Shown here: one piece after another, positions 43,632 to 52,434 of the stretch
Layout of the letters: every line of letters begins with the position of its first letter
Position numbering within the stretch: the first letter of the stretch is position 1
DNA from: Gammaproteobacteria bacterium
Lineage (GTDB): Bacteria > Pseudomonadota > Gammaproteobacteria > Steroidobacterales > PWYM01
DNA: 52,500 nt
NCBI GenBank assembly: GCA_007693855.1
Contig: RECU01000096.1
Span: forward strand, 1 to 52,500
Direction: 5' to 3'
Made by a program: the position numbers and the translations under genes
Notes under the pieces: model-generated
Seen by the model: only the letters and a program-made list of their open reading frames with translations
What the model was told of the DNA's origin: nothing
Databases searched by the model: none

Positions 43632-45239
43632 GTGGCTCTGGAGCCGGACAACGCAGACCAGCGACAAGCCCCGGAGGACGCGGCCACGTTGCCGGTGGTC
43701 GCCGATCCTCGCCACGATGATGTGCTGGCGGCCGTCGATCTCGGATCCAACAGCTTCCATATGCTGTTGGCCCGACTGCATCATGGCCAGCTGATCGTCA
43801 TCGACCGGCTGCGCGAGATGGTGCGACTCGCGGCCGGGCTCGATGAGCGCAGTCGGCTGGACCCCGCCAGTCGCGACGCCGCACTGGCCTGTCTGGGGCG
43901 CTTCGGTCAGCGGTTGCGGGAGGTCAGGGCCGATCGCGTGCGCGTCGTCGGGACCAACACGCTGCGCAAGGCCCGAAAGTCACGCAGCTTCATTGCCGAC
44001 TGCGAGCAGGCGCTTGGCCACCCGGTGGAAATCATCCCGGGTCGCGAGGAAGCGCGGCTGGTCTATCTCGGGGTCGCTCATACCATGCCGGCGGAACCGG
44101 GCACCCGCCTGGTGGTGGACATCGGCGGCGGCAGCACCGAGCTCATCCTCGGCACAGGGCTCACACCCTTGAAGCTCGAGAGCCTGTTCATGGGCTGCGT
44201 GGGCATGACCCAGGCACATTTTGCCGATGGCAAACTGACCCGCAAACGTTTCGAGCGCGCCCGGACCGCCGCCCAGCTGGAGTTGCGCCCGGTACGCGCG
44301 TTCTTCACCGAGCGCGGCTGGGATCGTGCCGTCGGCTCCTCCGGGACCATCCGCGCGGCCGCGAACATCGCCCGGCTGCTGGGCCTGTCGGAGTCCGGGA
44401 TCACCCCGGAAGCCGCCGAGGCGATCATCGAGCGCATGCTCACCGCGGGGCGTGTCTCGCGCCTCGATCTGCCGGGGCTGTCCGCCGAGCGGGCACCGGT
44501 GTTTGCCGGTGGCATGAGCGTGCTGGTCGAAGTGCTGTCGATGCTGGGCGTCGAACACATGGAGGCCTCGGATGGCGCGCTGCGCGAAGGCCTGCTCTAT
44601 GACATGCTCGGACGGCTGCAGCACGAGGATGCCCGTGAGCTCAGCGTCCGTGCCATGGCTGCGCGCTACCATGTCGATCCGCTGCAGGCCAGCCGGGTTG
44701 CGGAGACCGCCGATCATCTCTACTGCCAGGTGCGCGAGACGCTGGCCCTGGATGACACGCGCGATCGCAAGCTGCTGGGCTGGGCGGCGCGGCTGCACGA
44801 GGTCGGTCTCGACATCTCCCATACCAAGTATCACCGTCATGGGGCCTACCTGCTGGAGCACGCCGACATGCCCGGTTTCCCGCGCAACGAGCAACGACTG
44901 CTCGCCGCGCTGGTCGGCAATCATCGTCGCAAGCTCGACCCGGAGGCCACGGAGCGGCTGCCCTTGAGCTGGCGACGCATCGCCAGGCGTCTGATCGTGC
45001 TGCTGCGTCTCGGGGTGCTGCTGCACCGCAGCCGGGCGCAGGAGCCCTTGCCTGAGATCGCGCTGGCAGTGAGCGATGGCGTGCTGGTGATACGGGTGCC
45101 GGAGGACTGGCTTGCCGCCAACCCGCTGACGCTGGCGGACCTGCGCCTGGAGGTGGACTACCTTGCCGAGGCGGGTATCTCGCTCAGCATCCAGCCAGGG
45201 GGCGAATCGCTGCAGGCCTTGAGGCCTGGCACCGCTTAG
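43632..45239 (+). CDS. ppx: Exopolyphosphatase Ppx
   Basis: A 535-residue Ppx/GppA protein. The ASKHA phosphatase domain (about 30-330) has AVDLGSNSFHMLLA, REEARLVYLG and VVDIGGGSTEL. An HD-like C-terminal domain (about 335-530) includes GWAARLHEVGLDISHTKYHRHGAYLL. Length favours Ppx over the shorter GppA. It releases phosphate from polyphosphate chains. The start is GTG 43632; N-terminal residues 1-28 are non-conserved. ppk is convergent and the stops overlap in TTAG, so degradation and synthesis genes share a border. Confidence 0.94.
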   Translation: MALEPDNADQRQAPEDAATLPVVADPRHDDVLAAVDLGSNSFHMLLARLHHGQLIVIDRLREMVRLAAGLDERSRLDPASRDAALACLGRFGQRLREVRADRVRVVGTNTLRKARKSRSFIADCEQALGHPVEIIPGREEARLVYLGVAHTMPAEPGTRLVVDIGGGSTELILGTGLTPLKLESLFMGCVGMTQAHFADGKLTRKRFERARTAAQLELRPVRAFFTERGWDRAVGSSGTIRAAANIARLLGLSESGITPEAAEAIIERMLTAGRVSRLDLPGLSAERAPVFAGGMSVLVEVLSMLGVEHMEASDGALREGLLYDMLGRLQHEDARELSVRAMAARYHVDPLQASRVAETADHLYCQVRETLALDDTRDRKLLGWAARLHEVGLDISHTKYHRHGAYLLEHADMPGFPRNEQRLLAALVGNHRRKLDPEATERLPLSWRRIARRLIVLLRLGVLLHRSRAQEPLPEIALAVSDGVLVIRVPEDWLAANPLTLADLRLEVDYLAEAGISLSIQPGGESLQALRPGTA

Positions 45240-47353
45240 GCGCTCTCCGCCCAGCGGCTCAGCATCTCCAGCTGCGCGCAGCGCTGCGGTTCGTCGGCGG
45301 GCGGCACGATGCGCTGGTAGCCGCCCTCCGCGGCCAGGGACCATGCCTGCTGGTTGTCGCTCAGGTAGACGTCGAGATCGGCGATCACCCGGTCGCGGAT
45401 CGCCGTGTCGTTGAGCGGGAACATCAACTCCACGCGGCGGAACAGGTTGCGGTCCATCCAGTCCGCGCTCGAGCACCAGACTTCCTGCGCCCCGCCATTA
45501 TGAAAATAGTAGGCGCGGGTGTGCTCCAGGAAGCGCCCGATGATCGAGTGCACCCGGATATTGTCCGAGACCCCGGGGATGCCTGGGCGCAGGCAGCAGA
45601 TCCCGCGGATGATGAGATCGACATGGACACCGGCGCTGGAGGCGCGATAGAGGGCGCGGATGATTTCAGGTTCCACCAGGGCGTTGACCTTGACCACGAT
45701 ATGCCCGGTGCCTCCCGCCGTGACCTGCGCAATCTCCCGCTCGACCAGTTCATGGAGACGGTCGGAGAGTGTGAAGGGCGAGTGACACACCTGCTTCAGC
45801 CGCGGCATTTTCATCAGGCTGGTCAGCTGCAGGAACAGCTCGTGGACGTCTTCACCGATCTCCTCGTCGGCACTCAGCAGCCCGTAGTCGGTGTAGGCCC
45901 GCGTGGTCTTGGGGTGGTAGTTGCCTGTGCCAAGATGCACGTAGCGGCGTAGCCGACCACTTTCGCGTCGGACCACCAGCGCCATCTTGGCGTGTGTCTT
46001 GTAGCCCACCACGCCGTAGACCACATGTGCGCCGGCCTCCTGCAGGGCGTTGGCGAGCTGGATGTTCGCGGCCTCGTCGAACCGCGCCCGCAATTCGATG
46101 ACCACGGTCACTTCCTTGCCGGCACGTGCCGCCTGCACCAGGCTCTCTACAATCGGCGAATCGGGCCCGGTACGGTAGAGCGTCTGCTTGATGGCCAGCA
46201 CCGCCGGATCGCTTGCTGCGCGGTTGATGAACTCCATCACCGGTGCAAAGGATTCGAACGGGTGATGCAGCAGGATGTCCTGGCGACGGATGGCCTCGAA
46301 GATGTCGTCTGCCCCACGGATCGCTGCCGGTACCCCGGGCGTGAACGGTGGATACTTGAGATCCGGTCGATCGACGAGATCGTAGACGGCGGCAAGACGA
46401 TTGAGGTTGACCGGTCCGTCGACGCGGTAGAGGTCCTGTGACTCCAGGTGGAAGTGCCGCAGCAGGTAGTCGGCGAGCTCCGGCGCGCAGCTCTCGGCAA
46501 TCTCCAGGCGCACGGCAGCCCCGTAGCGCGAGGCGGTCAGCTCGCCCTCGAGTGCACGCATCAGGTCGTCGACTTCCTCGTCATCGACGTAGAGGTCCGA
46601 GTTGCGCGTGACCCGGAACTGGTAGCAGCCTTCGATCTCCATCCCGGTGAACAGCTCGTGGACGAAGGCGTGGATGACCGAGGAGAGAAACACGTAGTCG
46701 CTGGTGCCCGTGTCGGGCAATTCGCTGGGCAGCTGGATGAGCCGCGGCAACGACCTCGGGGCCTGCACCAGGGCGCGCTGGACGGGCCGCCCGAAGGCGT
46801 CATTGCCATGCAGTTTGAGGATGAAGTTCAGACTCTTGTTGAGAATCTTCGGTACCGGGCGCATGGGGTCGAGTGCGATCGGTGACAGCACCGGGACGAT
46901 TTCCCGCCGGAAGAAATCGCACAGCCATTCCCGCTGGGGCTCGGTCCAGTCGCTGCGGCGGATGAACCGGATACCCTCGCGATCAAGCGCCGGGATCATC
47001 TCTTCGTTGAGCACCCGATACTGCTCGCCGACCAGCCGGGTGGCCGTCTCGGCAATCGCGCTCAGCAGATCGCCGGGCTTGATCGCATCGGGCCCGGGCG
47101 CCGCCGAGCCGATCTCCACCCGCTGCTTGAGTCCGGCCACCCGGATCTCGAAGAACTCGTCGAGATTGGTACAGGAGATACAGAGGAACCGCAGCCGTTC
47201 CAGCAACGGCGTCTCGGGGTTCTTCGCCTGTTCCAGTACGCGGCGATTGAATTCCAGCAGCGAGAGTTCCCGGTTGATGTAGTACTCGGGCGCTGTCAGA
47301 TCGACCGACGGCGGCTCCGCCTGTTGCGAAAGGGTTACGGTTTCCTGATTCAT
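45236..47353 (-). CDS. ppk1: Polyphosphate kinase Ppk1
   Basis: A 705-residue Ppk1 with all four domains. Visible landmarks are YINRELSLLEFNRRVL at the start, HHPFESFAPV, IKQTLYRTGPDSPIV, VVIELRARFDEAANI, KTHAKMALVVR with the autophosphorylated His, and HLGTGNYHPKTTRAYTDYG. It polymerises the ATP gamma-phosphate into polyphosphate. ATG 47353 lies one base after the anmK stop, so the two are coupled; a GTG at 47371 would begin inside anmK. It is third in the likely operon after the M23 peptidase and anmK. Confidence 0.95.
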   Translation of the reverse strand: MNQETVTLSQQAEPPSVDLTAPEYYINRELSLLEFNRRVLEQAKNPETPLLERLRFLCISCTNLDEFFEIRVAGLKQRVEIGSAAPGPDAIKPGDLLSAIAETATRLVGEQYRVLNEEMIPALDREGIRFIRRSDWTEPQREWLCDFFRREIVPVLSPIALDPMRPVPKILNKSLNFILKLHGNDAFGRPVQRALVQAPRSLPRLIQLPSELPDTGTSDYVFLSSVIHAFVHELFTGMEIEGCYQFRVTRNSDLYVDDEEVDDLMRALEGELTASRYGAAVRLEIAESCAPELADYLLRHFHLESQDLYRVDGPVNLNRLAAVYDLVDRPDLKYPPFTPGVPAAIRGADDIFEAIRRQDILLHHPFESFAPVMEFINRAASDPAVLAIKQTLYRTGPDSPIVESLVQAARAGKEVTVVIELRARFDEAANIQLANALQEAGAHVVYGVVGYKTHAKMALVVRRESGRLRRYVHLGTGNYHPKTTRAYTDYGLLSADEEIGEDVHELFLQLTSLMKMPRLKQVCHSPFTLSDRLHELVEREIAQVTAGGTGHIVVKVNALVEPEIIRALYRASSAGVHVDLIIRGICCLRPGIPGVSDNIRVHSIIGRFLEHTRAYYFHNGGAQEVWCSSADWMDRNLFRRVELMFPLNDTAIRDRVIADLDVYLSDNQQAWSLAAEGGYQRIVPPADEPQRCAQLEMLSRWAESA

Positions 47354-47354
47354 A

Positions 47355-48467
47355 TCAGCAGTATACGCCACCGAGCAGGACCTCGTGCCGGGCGCCGGTC
47401 ACCACCGGGGCGTTGCCCGGCAGTCCCGCCAGGCGGCGTTCGGCCAGCCAGGCGAATGCCGCGGCTTCCACCCAGTCGGGTGCCAGGCCGAGCGGTTCGG
47501 TGGTCTCCCAGCCGAGTGCCGGACGTAACCCGGTCAGGCGGCGCACCAGGTCGCGATTGCGCGCGCCGCCCCCGCACAGCCACACCCGCACGCAGCCCGG
47601 GAACCAGCGTTCCAGTGCGGTCACGACGCTGTGGGCGGTGAACTCGGCGAGTGTGCTCATGACATCGGCCGGCGGTACTGTCGCCATGCGCTCGAGCATG
47701 GCATCCAACCAGGCCAGGTTGAACAGTTCCAGGCCGGTGCTCTTCGGCGGTGGCAGCGCCAGATAGGGCTCCTCGAGCAGGCGGGCCAGCAGTTCGGGCA
47801 CCACCCGCCCCTCGCCTGCCCAGGTGCCGTCATGATCACAGGCGCGGGCGAGATGGCGTCGTGCCCAGGCGTCGAGCAGGGTACAGGCCGGGCCGGTATC
47901 GAAGCCACCACGGAGGATGCCGTTCTCGACCAGGCTCAGGTTGGCGATACCGCCGAGGTTGAGCACCGCGTGGCGACCGGCGTGATCGGCCAGCAGCCAG
48001 GCGTGGAAAGGGGGTACCAGCGGGGCACCCTGGCCCCCTGCAGCCATATCGCCTCGCCTGAAGTCCGCCACCGTGGTGATGCCGGTGATCTCCGCGATGG
48101 TGGCGGGATCGCCGATCTGCAGCGTGAACGGCCATGGACCGCCAGGCCGGTGGCGGACTGTCTGGCCATGGCTGCCGATGGCCCGGATGTCCCCGGGCGC
48201 GACGCCGGCCTGGGCCAGTACTGCCAGCGCCGCCTCGGCGAAGCAGCGGGCGACCTGCTGGTCGAGGCTGCCGAGCGTATCCAGATCGGTGGCCTCACCC
48301 AAGGCGAGTTCCCGCAGTGCCGTGCGCAGCTCGGCGGGTAGCGGTGCCGCATGGGTGGCGTGCAGGCTGGGCCGGCGCCCTTCAAACCCCAGCAGTGCGG
48401 CGTCTACAGCATCCATGCTGGTGCCGGACAGGAGTCCGACATACAGCGCCGGACGGTCAGCGACCAC
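47355..48467 (-). CDS. anmK: Anhydro-N-acetylmuramic acid kinase AnmK
   Basis: A 370-residue sugar kinase beginning YVGLLSGTSMDAVDAALL. GSHGQTVRHRPGG, LNLGGIANLSL and DTGPACTLLDAW match AnmK. It opens and phosphorylates 1,6-anhydro-MurNAc to MurNAc-6-phosphate in wall recycling, downstream of AmpD. It starts with GTG at 48467, 11 bases before the M23 peptidase stop, and is followed by ppk after one base. MurQ is not in the window. Confidence 0.95.
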   Translation of the reverse strand: MVADRPALYVGLLSGTSMDAVDAALLGFEGRRPSLHATHAAPLPAELRTALRELALGEATDLDTLGSLDQQVARCFAEAALAVLAQAGVAPGDIRAIGSHGQTVRHRPGGPWPFTLQIGDPATIAEITGITTVADFRRGDMAAGGQGAPLVPPFHAWLLADHAGRHAVLNLGGIANLSLVENGILRGGFDTGPACTLLDAWARRHLARACDHDGTWAGEGRVVPELLARLLEEPYLALPPPKSTGLELFNLAWLDAMLERMATVPPADVMSTLAEFTAHSVVTALERWFPGCVRVWLCGGGARNRDLVRRLTGLRPALGWETTEPLGLAPDWVEAAAFAWLAERRLAGLPGNAPVVTGARHEVLLGGVYC

Positions 48468-50121
48468 TCATCGCCAGCTGCGCGTCGCCGGCGTCCTGGG
48501 CCCTGTCGAGGAAGGCCAGCAGCGGCGCCGTCTCTCGGGCGAAGCGCTCGCGGTAGGCCGCAGGCACCGGTTCCGCCGGGGGCAGCTCGACCGTGAGCGG
48601 ATCACGGTGAACCCCGTTGACCCGGTATTCGTAGTGCAGATGCGGCCCGGTGGCCAGTCCCGTCATGCCCACGTAGCCGATCACCTGTCCCTGGCGGACG
48701 CGGTTGCCGTGGCGCACTTCGGGATGGAAGCGCGACATATGCGCGTACAGCGTGGTGATGTTGCCACCGTGCTGCAGAATGAGGGTGTTGCCGTAGCCCC
48801 CCTGGACCCCGCGGAAGATCACGCGGCCATCACCGGCGGCCTTGATGGGCGTGCCGGTCGGTGCGGCGTAGTCCACCCCGCGGTGGGCGCGGATGGTGTG
48901 CAGCACCGGATGGCGCCGGTTGAGGTTGAAGCGGGAGCTGATGCGCGTGAAATCGACCGGGGCGCGGATGAAGGCGCGGCGGATGCTGCGTCCTTCCGGT
49001 GTGAAATAATCCGCGCGATCGCCCATATCGAAGCGCACGGCCCGATAGGTGCGTCCCCGGTTCACGAACTCGGCGGCGAGGATGTTGCCGGTGCGCAGCC
49101 GCTGGCCATCCCGCCAGAGTTCCTGGTAGACCACCGAGAACTGGTCGCCCTGGCGGATGTCCAGGGCAAAATCGACATCCCACTGGAACAGGCCGGCCAC
49201 GTTCATGGTGACGCTGTCCGGCACGCCCGCGGCACGCCCGGCGTTGAACAGCGAGCTCTGGATCACGGCCTGGGCGGTGACCACCCGGGTCTCCACGGCG
49301 CGCTCGGCAATGGCCGAGTGGTACCCGTCCTCCGTCCGGACCACCTCGAGCGCCCGGATCTCGTCGAGTTCGCGGCTGACCGCCATGACCCGGCCCTGCT
49401 CGTGGGTGACGGTGATGATGTCGCCCGGGCGCAGGATGGAGAGATGACGGCGCGCCTGGTCGTCACGCAGCAGGGTGAACATGTCGGACAGGCTGAGCTC
49501 GTGCCGTCGGAACATCCGCTCCAGGGTGTCGCCGCGCGCCACGCGCAGTTCAAGCAGGTTTGCGTCGCGCTGGTCGCCGCGGTCCGCACCGTCGCCGGCT
49601 GCCGGCGCGGCCTCACGGTTCATGGCCGCCTGCACCGCGTCCTCGTCGGGGGGAGGTGCGAGCACCAGCGGGTTGGGGGCCGCCCGCAAGGCCATCCGGA
49701 TTGGCGCGGCTGCCGTGGCCGTGGCTTCGCTCGGGCGATCATCGCTCTGCGTCTCAGCCTGAAGGTCGAGCTGAGCGTCGGCGAGCTCGGCGACGGGGGT
49801 GTCGTCATCGACGCCGGTGCCTGGCGCCGCGTCCAGCGGCGCACTCTCGGCTTCCTGCGCTGGGGTGGGGAGCACCCTGCGTGTTGGCAGCGCCGGCGTT
49901 TCCGCGGCCACGGCCATGACGATCACGGGGTCTTCACTCGCCTGGAGTGCGGCCTCTGCCGGGCTGGCAGCGTCCGGACGCCCACTGATGGCCAGTACGC
50001 CGACCACCGGCAGCAGCAGGCCCGCGGCGAACCATGGCCAGCGGTAGCCGCTGCCAGTGCGCGCAGACTCTGCGTAGACGCGTTTGTAATCGTGGCCGAT
50101 GCCGCCAGACTGCTGCGCCAT
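48457..50121 (-). CDS. M23 family peptidoglycan endopeptidase with LysM/OapA-like domain (MepM-like)
   Basis: A 554-residue protein with one N-terminal membrane helix (about 32-48, WPWFAAGLLLPVVGVLAI) and a long Pro/Ala-rich linker. A LysM/OapA-like domain (about 190-245, ELRVARGDTLERMFRRH) and a C-terminal M23 domain (about 405-520) follow. Zinc ligands are in HRGVDYAAPTG (HxxxD) and HLHYEY. It should cut peptide cross-links in the periplasm, like E. coli MepM. ATG 50121 has GGGGAGG close upstream. Its leader carries the hairpins at 50140-50175. It leads an operon with anmK and ppk. Confidence 0.92.
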   Translation of the reverse strand: MAQQSGGIGHDYKRVYAESARTGSGYRWPWFAAGLLLPVVGVLAISGRPDAASPAEAALQASEDPVIVMAVAAETPALPTRRVLPTPAQEAESAPLDAAPGTGVDDDTPVAELADAQLDLQAETQSDDRPSEATATAAAPIRMALRAAPNPLVLAPPPDEDAVQAAMNREAAPAAGDGADRGDQRDANLLELRVARGDTLERMFRRHELSLSDMFTLLRDDQARRHLSILRPGDIITVTHEQGRVMAVSRELDEIRALEVVRTEDGYHSAIAERAVETRVVTAQAVIQSSLFNAGRAAGVPDSVTMNVAGLFQWDVDFALDIRQGDQFSVVYQELWRDGQRLRTGNILAAEFVNRGRTYRAVRFDMGDRADYFTPEGRSIRRAFIRAPVDFTRISSRFNLNRRHPVLHTIRAHRGVDYAAPTGTPIKAAGDGRVIFRGVQGGYGNTLILQHGGNITTLYAHMSRFHPEVRHGNRVRQGQVIGYVGMTGLATGPHLHYEYRVNGVHRDPLTVELPPAEPVPAAYRERFARETAPLLAFLDRAQDAGDAQLAMSGR

Positions 50122-50139
50122 GATCCTCCCCACGTCGCT

Positions 50140-50175
50140 GCTACCCACCGCCGGGTAGCCTAGCGGCTACCCGGC
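50140..50175 (-). promoter_or_regulatory. Mutually exclusive hairpins in the leader of the M23 peptidase gene
   Basis: An 11-bp perfect stem (50150-50160 with 50165-50175) closes on a 4-base loop. The half-site GGGTAGC (50153-50159) can instead pair with GCTACCC at 50140-50146 across a 6-base loop. In minus-strand RNA the two folds exclude each other and lie 19-54 bases before the M23 ATG. The site is also downstream of the molybdopterin-subunit gene (stop 50248), so the stronger hairpin could act as its terminator, though no U-tract follows on the minus strand. Confidence 0.55.
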
Positions 50176-50247
50176 AGGCCGTCCAGTTTTCTTTGTAATC
50201 CAGTGACGTAGCATGCGTTTTTGCAGCGTCTCCGTGGCGCGCGGTGC

Positions 50248-52434
50248 TCAGGCCAGGCCCACGGCACTGAACGGCAGTCGGCGCACCCGTCGGCCGCTCG
50301 CGGCGTAGAGCGCGTTGGCGACGGCTGGCGCCACCGGTGGCGTCGGGGGTTCGCCAACCCCGCCGGGGGGTTCGCGGCTGGTCAGCAGGTGCACATGGAT
50401 TTCCGGTGACTCGGCCAGCCCCAACAGCGGGTAGCCATCGAAATTGGCTTGCACCACGGCGCCGTCGCGCAGGGTGATTTCCTCCCGCAGCGCGGCCGAG
50501 AGGCCGAACAGGATGCCGCCCTCGACCTGGGCGCGGACCGTGTCGGGGTTGACCATCTGGCCGCAGTCCAGGGCGCAGTCGATCCGGTGCACGCGCAACC
50601 GGCCCTCCGGGCCGATGCTGACTTCGGCCACCTGCGCGATGTAGCTGCCGAAACAGGCGCTGATCGCCACGCCCCTGCCATGCCCTGACGGCAGACTGCC
50701 GCCCCAGTTGCTGGCTTCGGCCACCCGCTCGAGCACGCCCTGCAGCCGCGAGTCCGCCGGCAGCAATGCCCGTCTCAGTGCCACCGGGTCCTGGCCGCCG
50801 AGCGCGGCGAGTTCGTCGATCATCGATTCCGTGAAAAACGCGTGCTGGGAATGGTCGACGCTGCGCCACCAGCCCCAAGGCAGGGCATCGTCAACCCTGA
50901 CCCGTTGTGCCAGTGCATTCGGCACGGCGTAAGGCATCAGGTCCACCGACTGGTTGTCGGCGTTGAAGACCTGGGTCCAGGCCACCGGCATGCCCCGTTC
51001 ATCCACGCCGCCCTGCATGCGACAGATCACCAGCGGCCGGTAGAAGCCGCGTTGCAGATCCTGCTCCCGGTCCCACAACAGTTGTACCGGGTAGGGGACC
51101 TCGCGCGCGATGGCGACCGCCTGGCTGACCACGTCGATTTCGGCGCGTCGGCCGAAACCGCCACCCAGCAGGGTGGTGTGCACTGCCACGTCGCGGGCCC
51201 GCACCCCGGAGACCCGCGCCGCCTCGCTGCGGGCGCGCATCGGCGCCTGGGTCGGGATCCACAGCTCGCAGCGCCCGTCATGCACCCAGGCCGTGGCGTT
51301 CATCGGCTCCATGCAGGCATGTGCGAGGTGCGGCACGATGTACTCCGCCTCCAGGCGTCGCGCGGCGTCGGCGAGCGCGGCCTTGGGGTCGCCACGGCGC
51401 AGGCGCCGCGAGCGCCGACCGCTGTCCAGCGCATCGCGAATCCGCTGCTCGGCCGCCGCGGTATCGGCGACCGCTCCGTCGGCTGCGCGGAAGCGGACTG
51501 TGAGGGCCTGCGCGGCCCGCCGGGCTTCCCACCAGCTGTCCGCGACCACCGCGACCGCGTCCTCGAGCGGGATGACCGCATGCACGCCTGGCATCTCCCG
51601 GGTCGTCTGCGCATCGAAGTCGACCAGCCGGGCATCCGGATAGGCTGCCGTGGCCAGCGCCGCATGCTTGAGGCCGGGCGGGCGCACATCCCCGCCGAAT
51701 TCCGCTCGCCCGGCGGTCTTGTCGGGGATGTCCAGGCGCGGCAGGCTGCGGCCGATCAATCTGAACTCGGCGGGGTCACGCAGTACCGGTCTCGCCGGTG
51801 CCCGCCGCGCGGCCGCGCCATCGACCAGTTCGCCGAAGCGCAGGCTGCGCTCGCTCGCCGCATGCCAGATGCGCCCGTCGCGGCTGTCACATTCCTCTTC
51901 CGGCACCTGCCAGCGTGCTGCGGCCTCGGCGATCAGCAGGGTTCGGGCAGCCGCGCCGGCTTCCCGGAAGGTCACCCAGCCGTTGCGTACCGTCGTACTG
52001 GCTCCGGTGAACATGACGTCGAACAGTCGGGACGCCCGGCGACTGACCGCGCGCAGCGGCCGCCTCGTCAGGTTTCCCGGGGTGTATCCACTGCCCTGTT
52101 CGAGGAAGGTCAGCAGTACCTGGCCGGAGACGAACTCGGGGGCTGCGGGTGCATGCATCACCGAGACCCGGGAGAAATCGGCGCCGAGTTCTTCCGCCGC
52201 CAGCATCGGCAGGGCGGTGAACACACCCTGGCCCATCTCGCAGTAAGGCACGACGACCATGACGCTGTCGTCATGGCCAATGCGCAGCCAGGTCGTGAGC
52301 ATCCGCGCATCCTCGCGTCCGAGGCGTGCCTCGGCGCGCGGGACGTCCTGGCTCGGGCGCAGCGCGGCCGCGACTACGAGCCCACCGCCCACGGCCAGCC
52401 CGCTCAGCAGCACCTTGCGTCGGGTCACGGGCAT
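50248..52434 (-). CDS. Molybdopterin-binding subunit of xanthine dehydrogenase family (isoquinoline 1-oxidoreductase beta-like)
   Basis: A 728-residue IorB-type subunit with a Tat signal (TRRKVLLSGLAVGGG). Molybdenum-cofactor motifs are spread through the chain: MGQGVFTALP, GGGFGRRAEIDV, GWWRSVDHSQHAFF and DCALDCGQMVNPDTV; the catalytic Glu fits VGEPPTPPVAPA near the C-terminus. These periplasmic or membrane-facing enzymes hydroxylate N-heterocycles or oxidise aldehydes with a separate [2Fe-2S] subunit (IorA). That partner is not downstream; the 66 bases upstream of the ATG do not resemble the end of an iorA gene. GGAGAA precedes the ATG. Confidence 0.9.
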   Translation of the reverse strand: MPVTRRKVLLSGLAVGGGLVVAAALRPSQDVPRAEARLGREDARMLTTWLRIGHDDSVMVVVPYCEMGQGVFTALPMLAAEELGADFSRVSVMHAPAAPEFVSGQVLLTFLEQGSGYTPGNLTRRPLRAVSRRASRLFDVMFTGASTTVRNGWVTFREAGAAARTLLIAEAAARWQVPEEECDSRDGRIWHAASERSLRFGELVDGAAARRAPARPVLRDPAEFRLIGRSLPRLDIPDKTAGRAEFGGDVRPPGLKHAALATAAYPDARLVDFDAQTTREMPGVHAVIPLEDAVAVVADSWWEARRAAQALTVRFRAADGAVADTAAAEQRIRDALDSGRRSRRLRRGDPKAALADAARRLEAEYIVPHLAHACMEPMNATAWVHDGRCELWIPTQAPMRARSEAARVSGVRARDVAVHTTLLGGGFGRRAEIDVVSQAVAIAREVPYPVQLLWDREQDLQRGFYRPLVICRMQGGVDERGMPVAWTQVFNADNQSVDLMPYAVPNALAQRVRVDDALPWGWWRSVDHSQHAFFTESMIDELAALGGQDPVALRRALLPADSRLQGVLERVAEASNWGGSLPSGHGRGVAISACFGSYIAQVAEVSIGPEGRLRVHRIDCALDCGQMVNPDTVRAQVEGGILFGLSAALREEITLRDGAVVQANFDGYPLLGLAESPEIHVHLLTSREPPGGVGEPPTPPVAPAVANALYAASGRRVRRLPFSAVGLA

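Noticed and set aside
48073-50163. A 696-codon plus-strand frame opposite the M23 peptidase gene and part of anmK.
   Set aside because: No domain, and it is fully antisense to well-supported genes.
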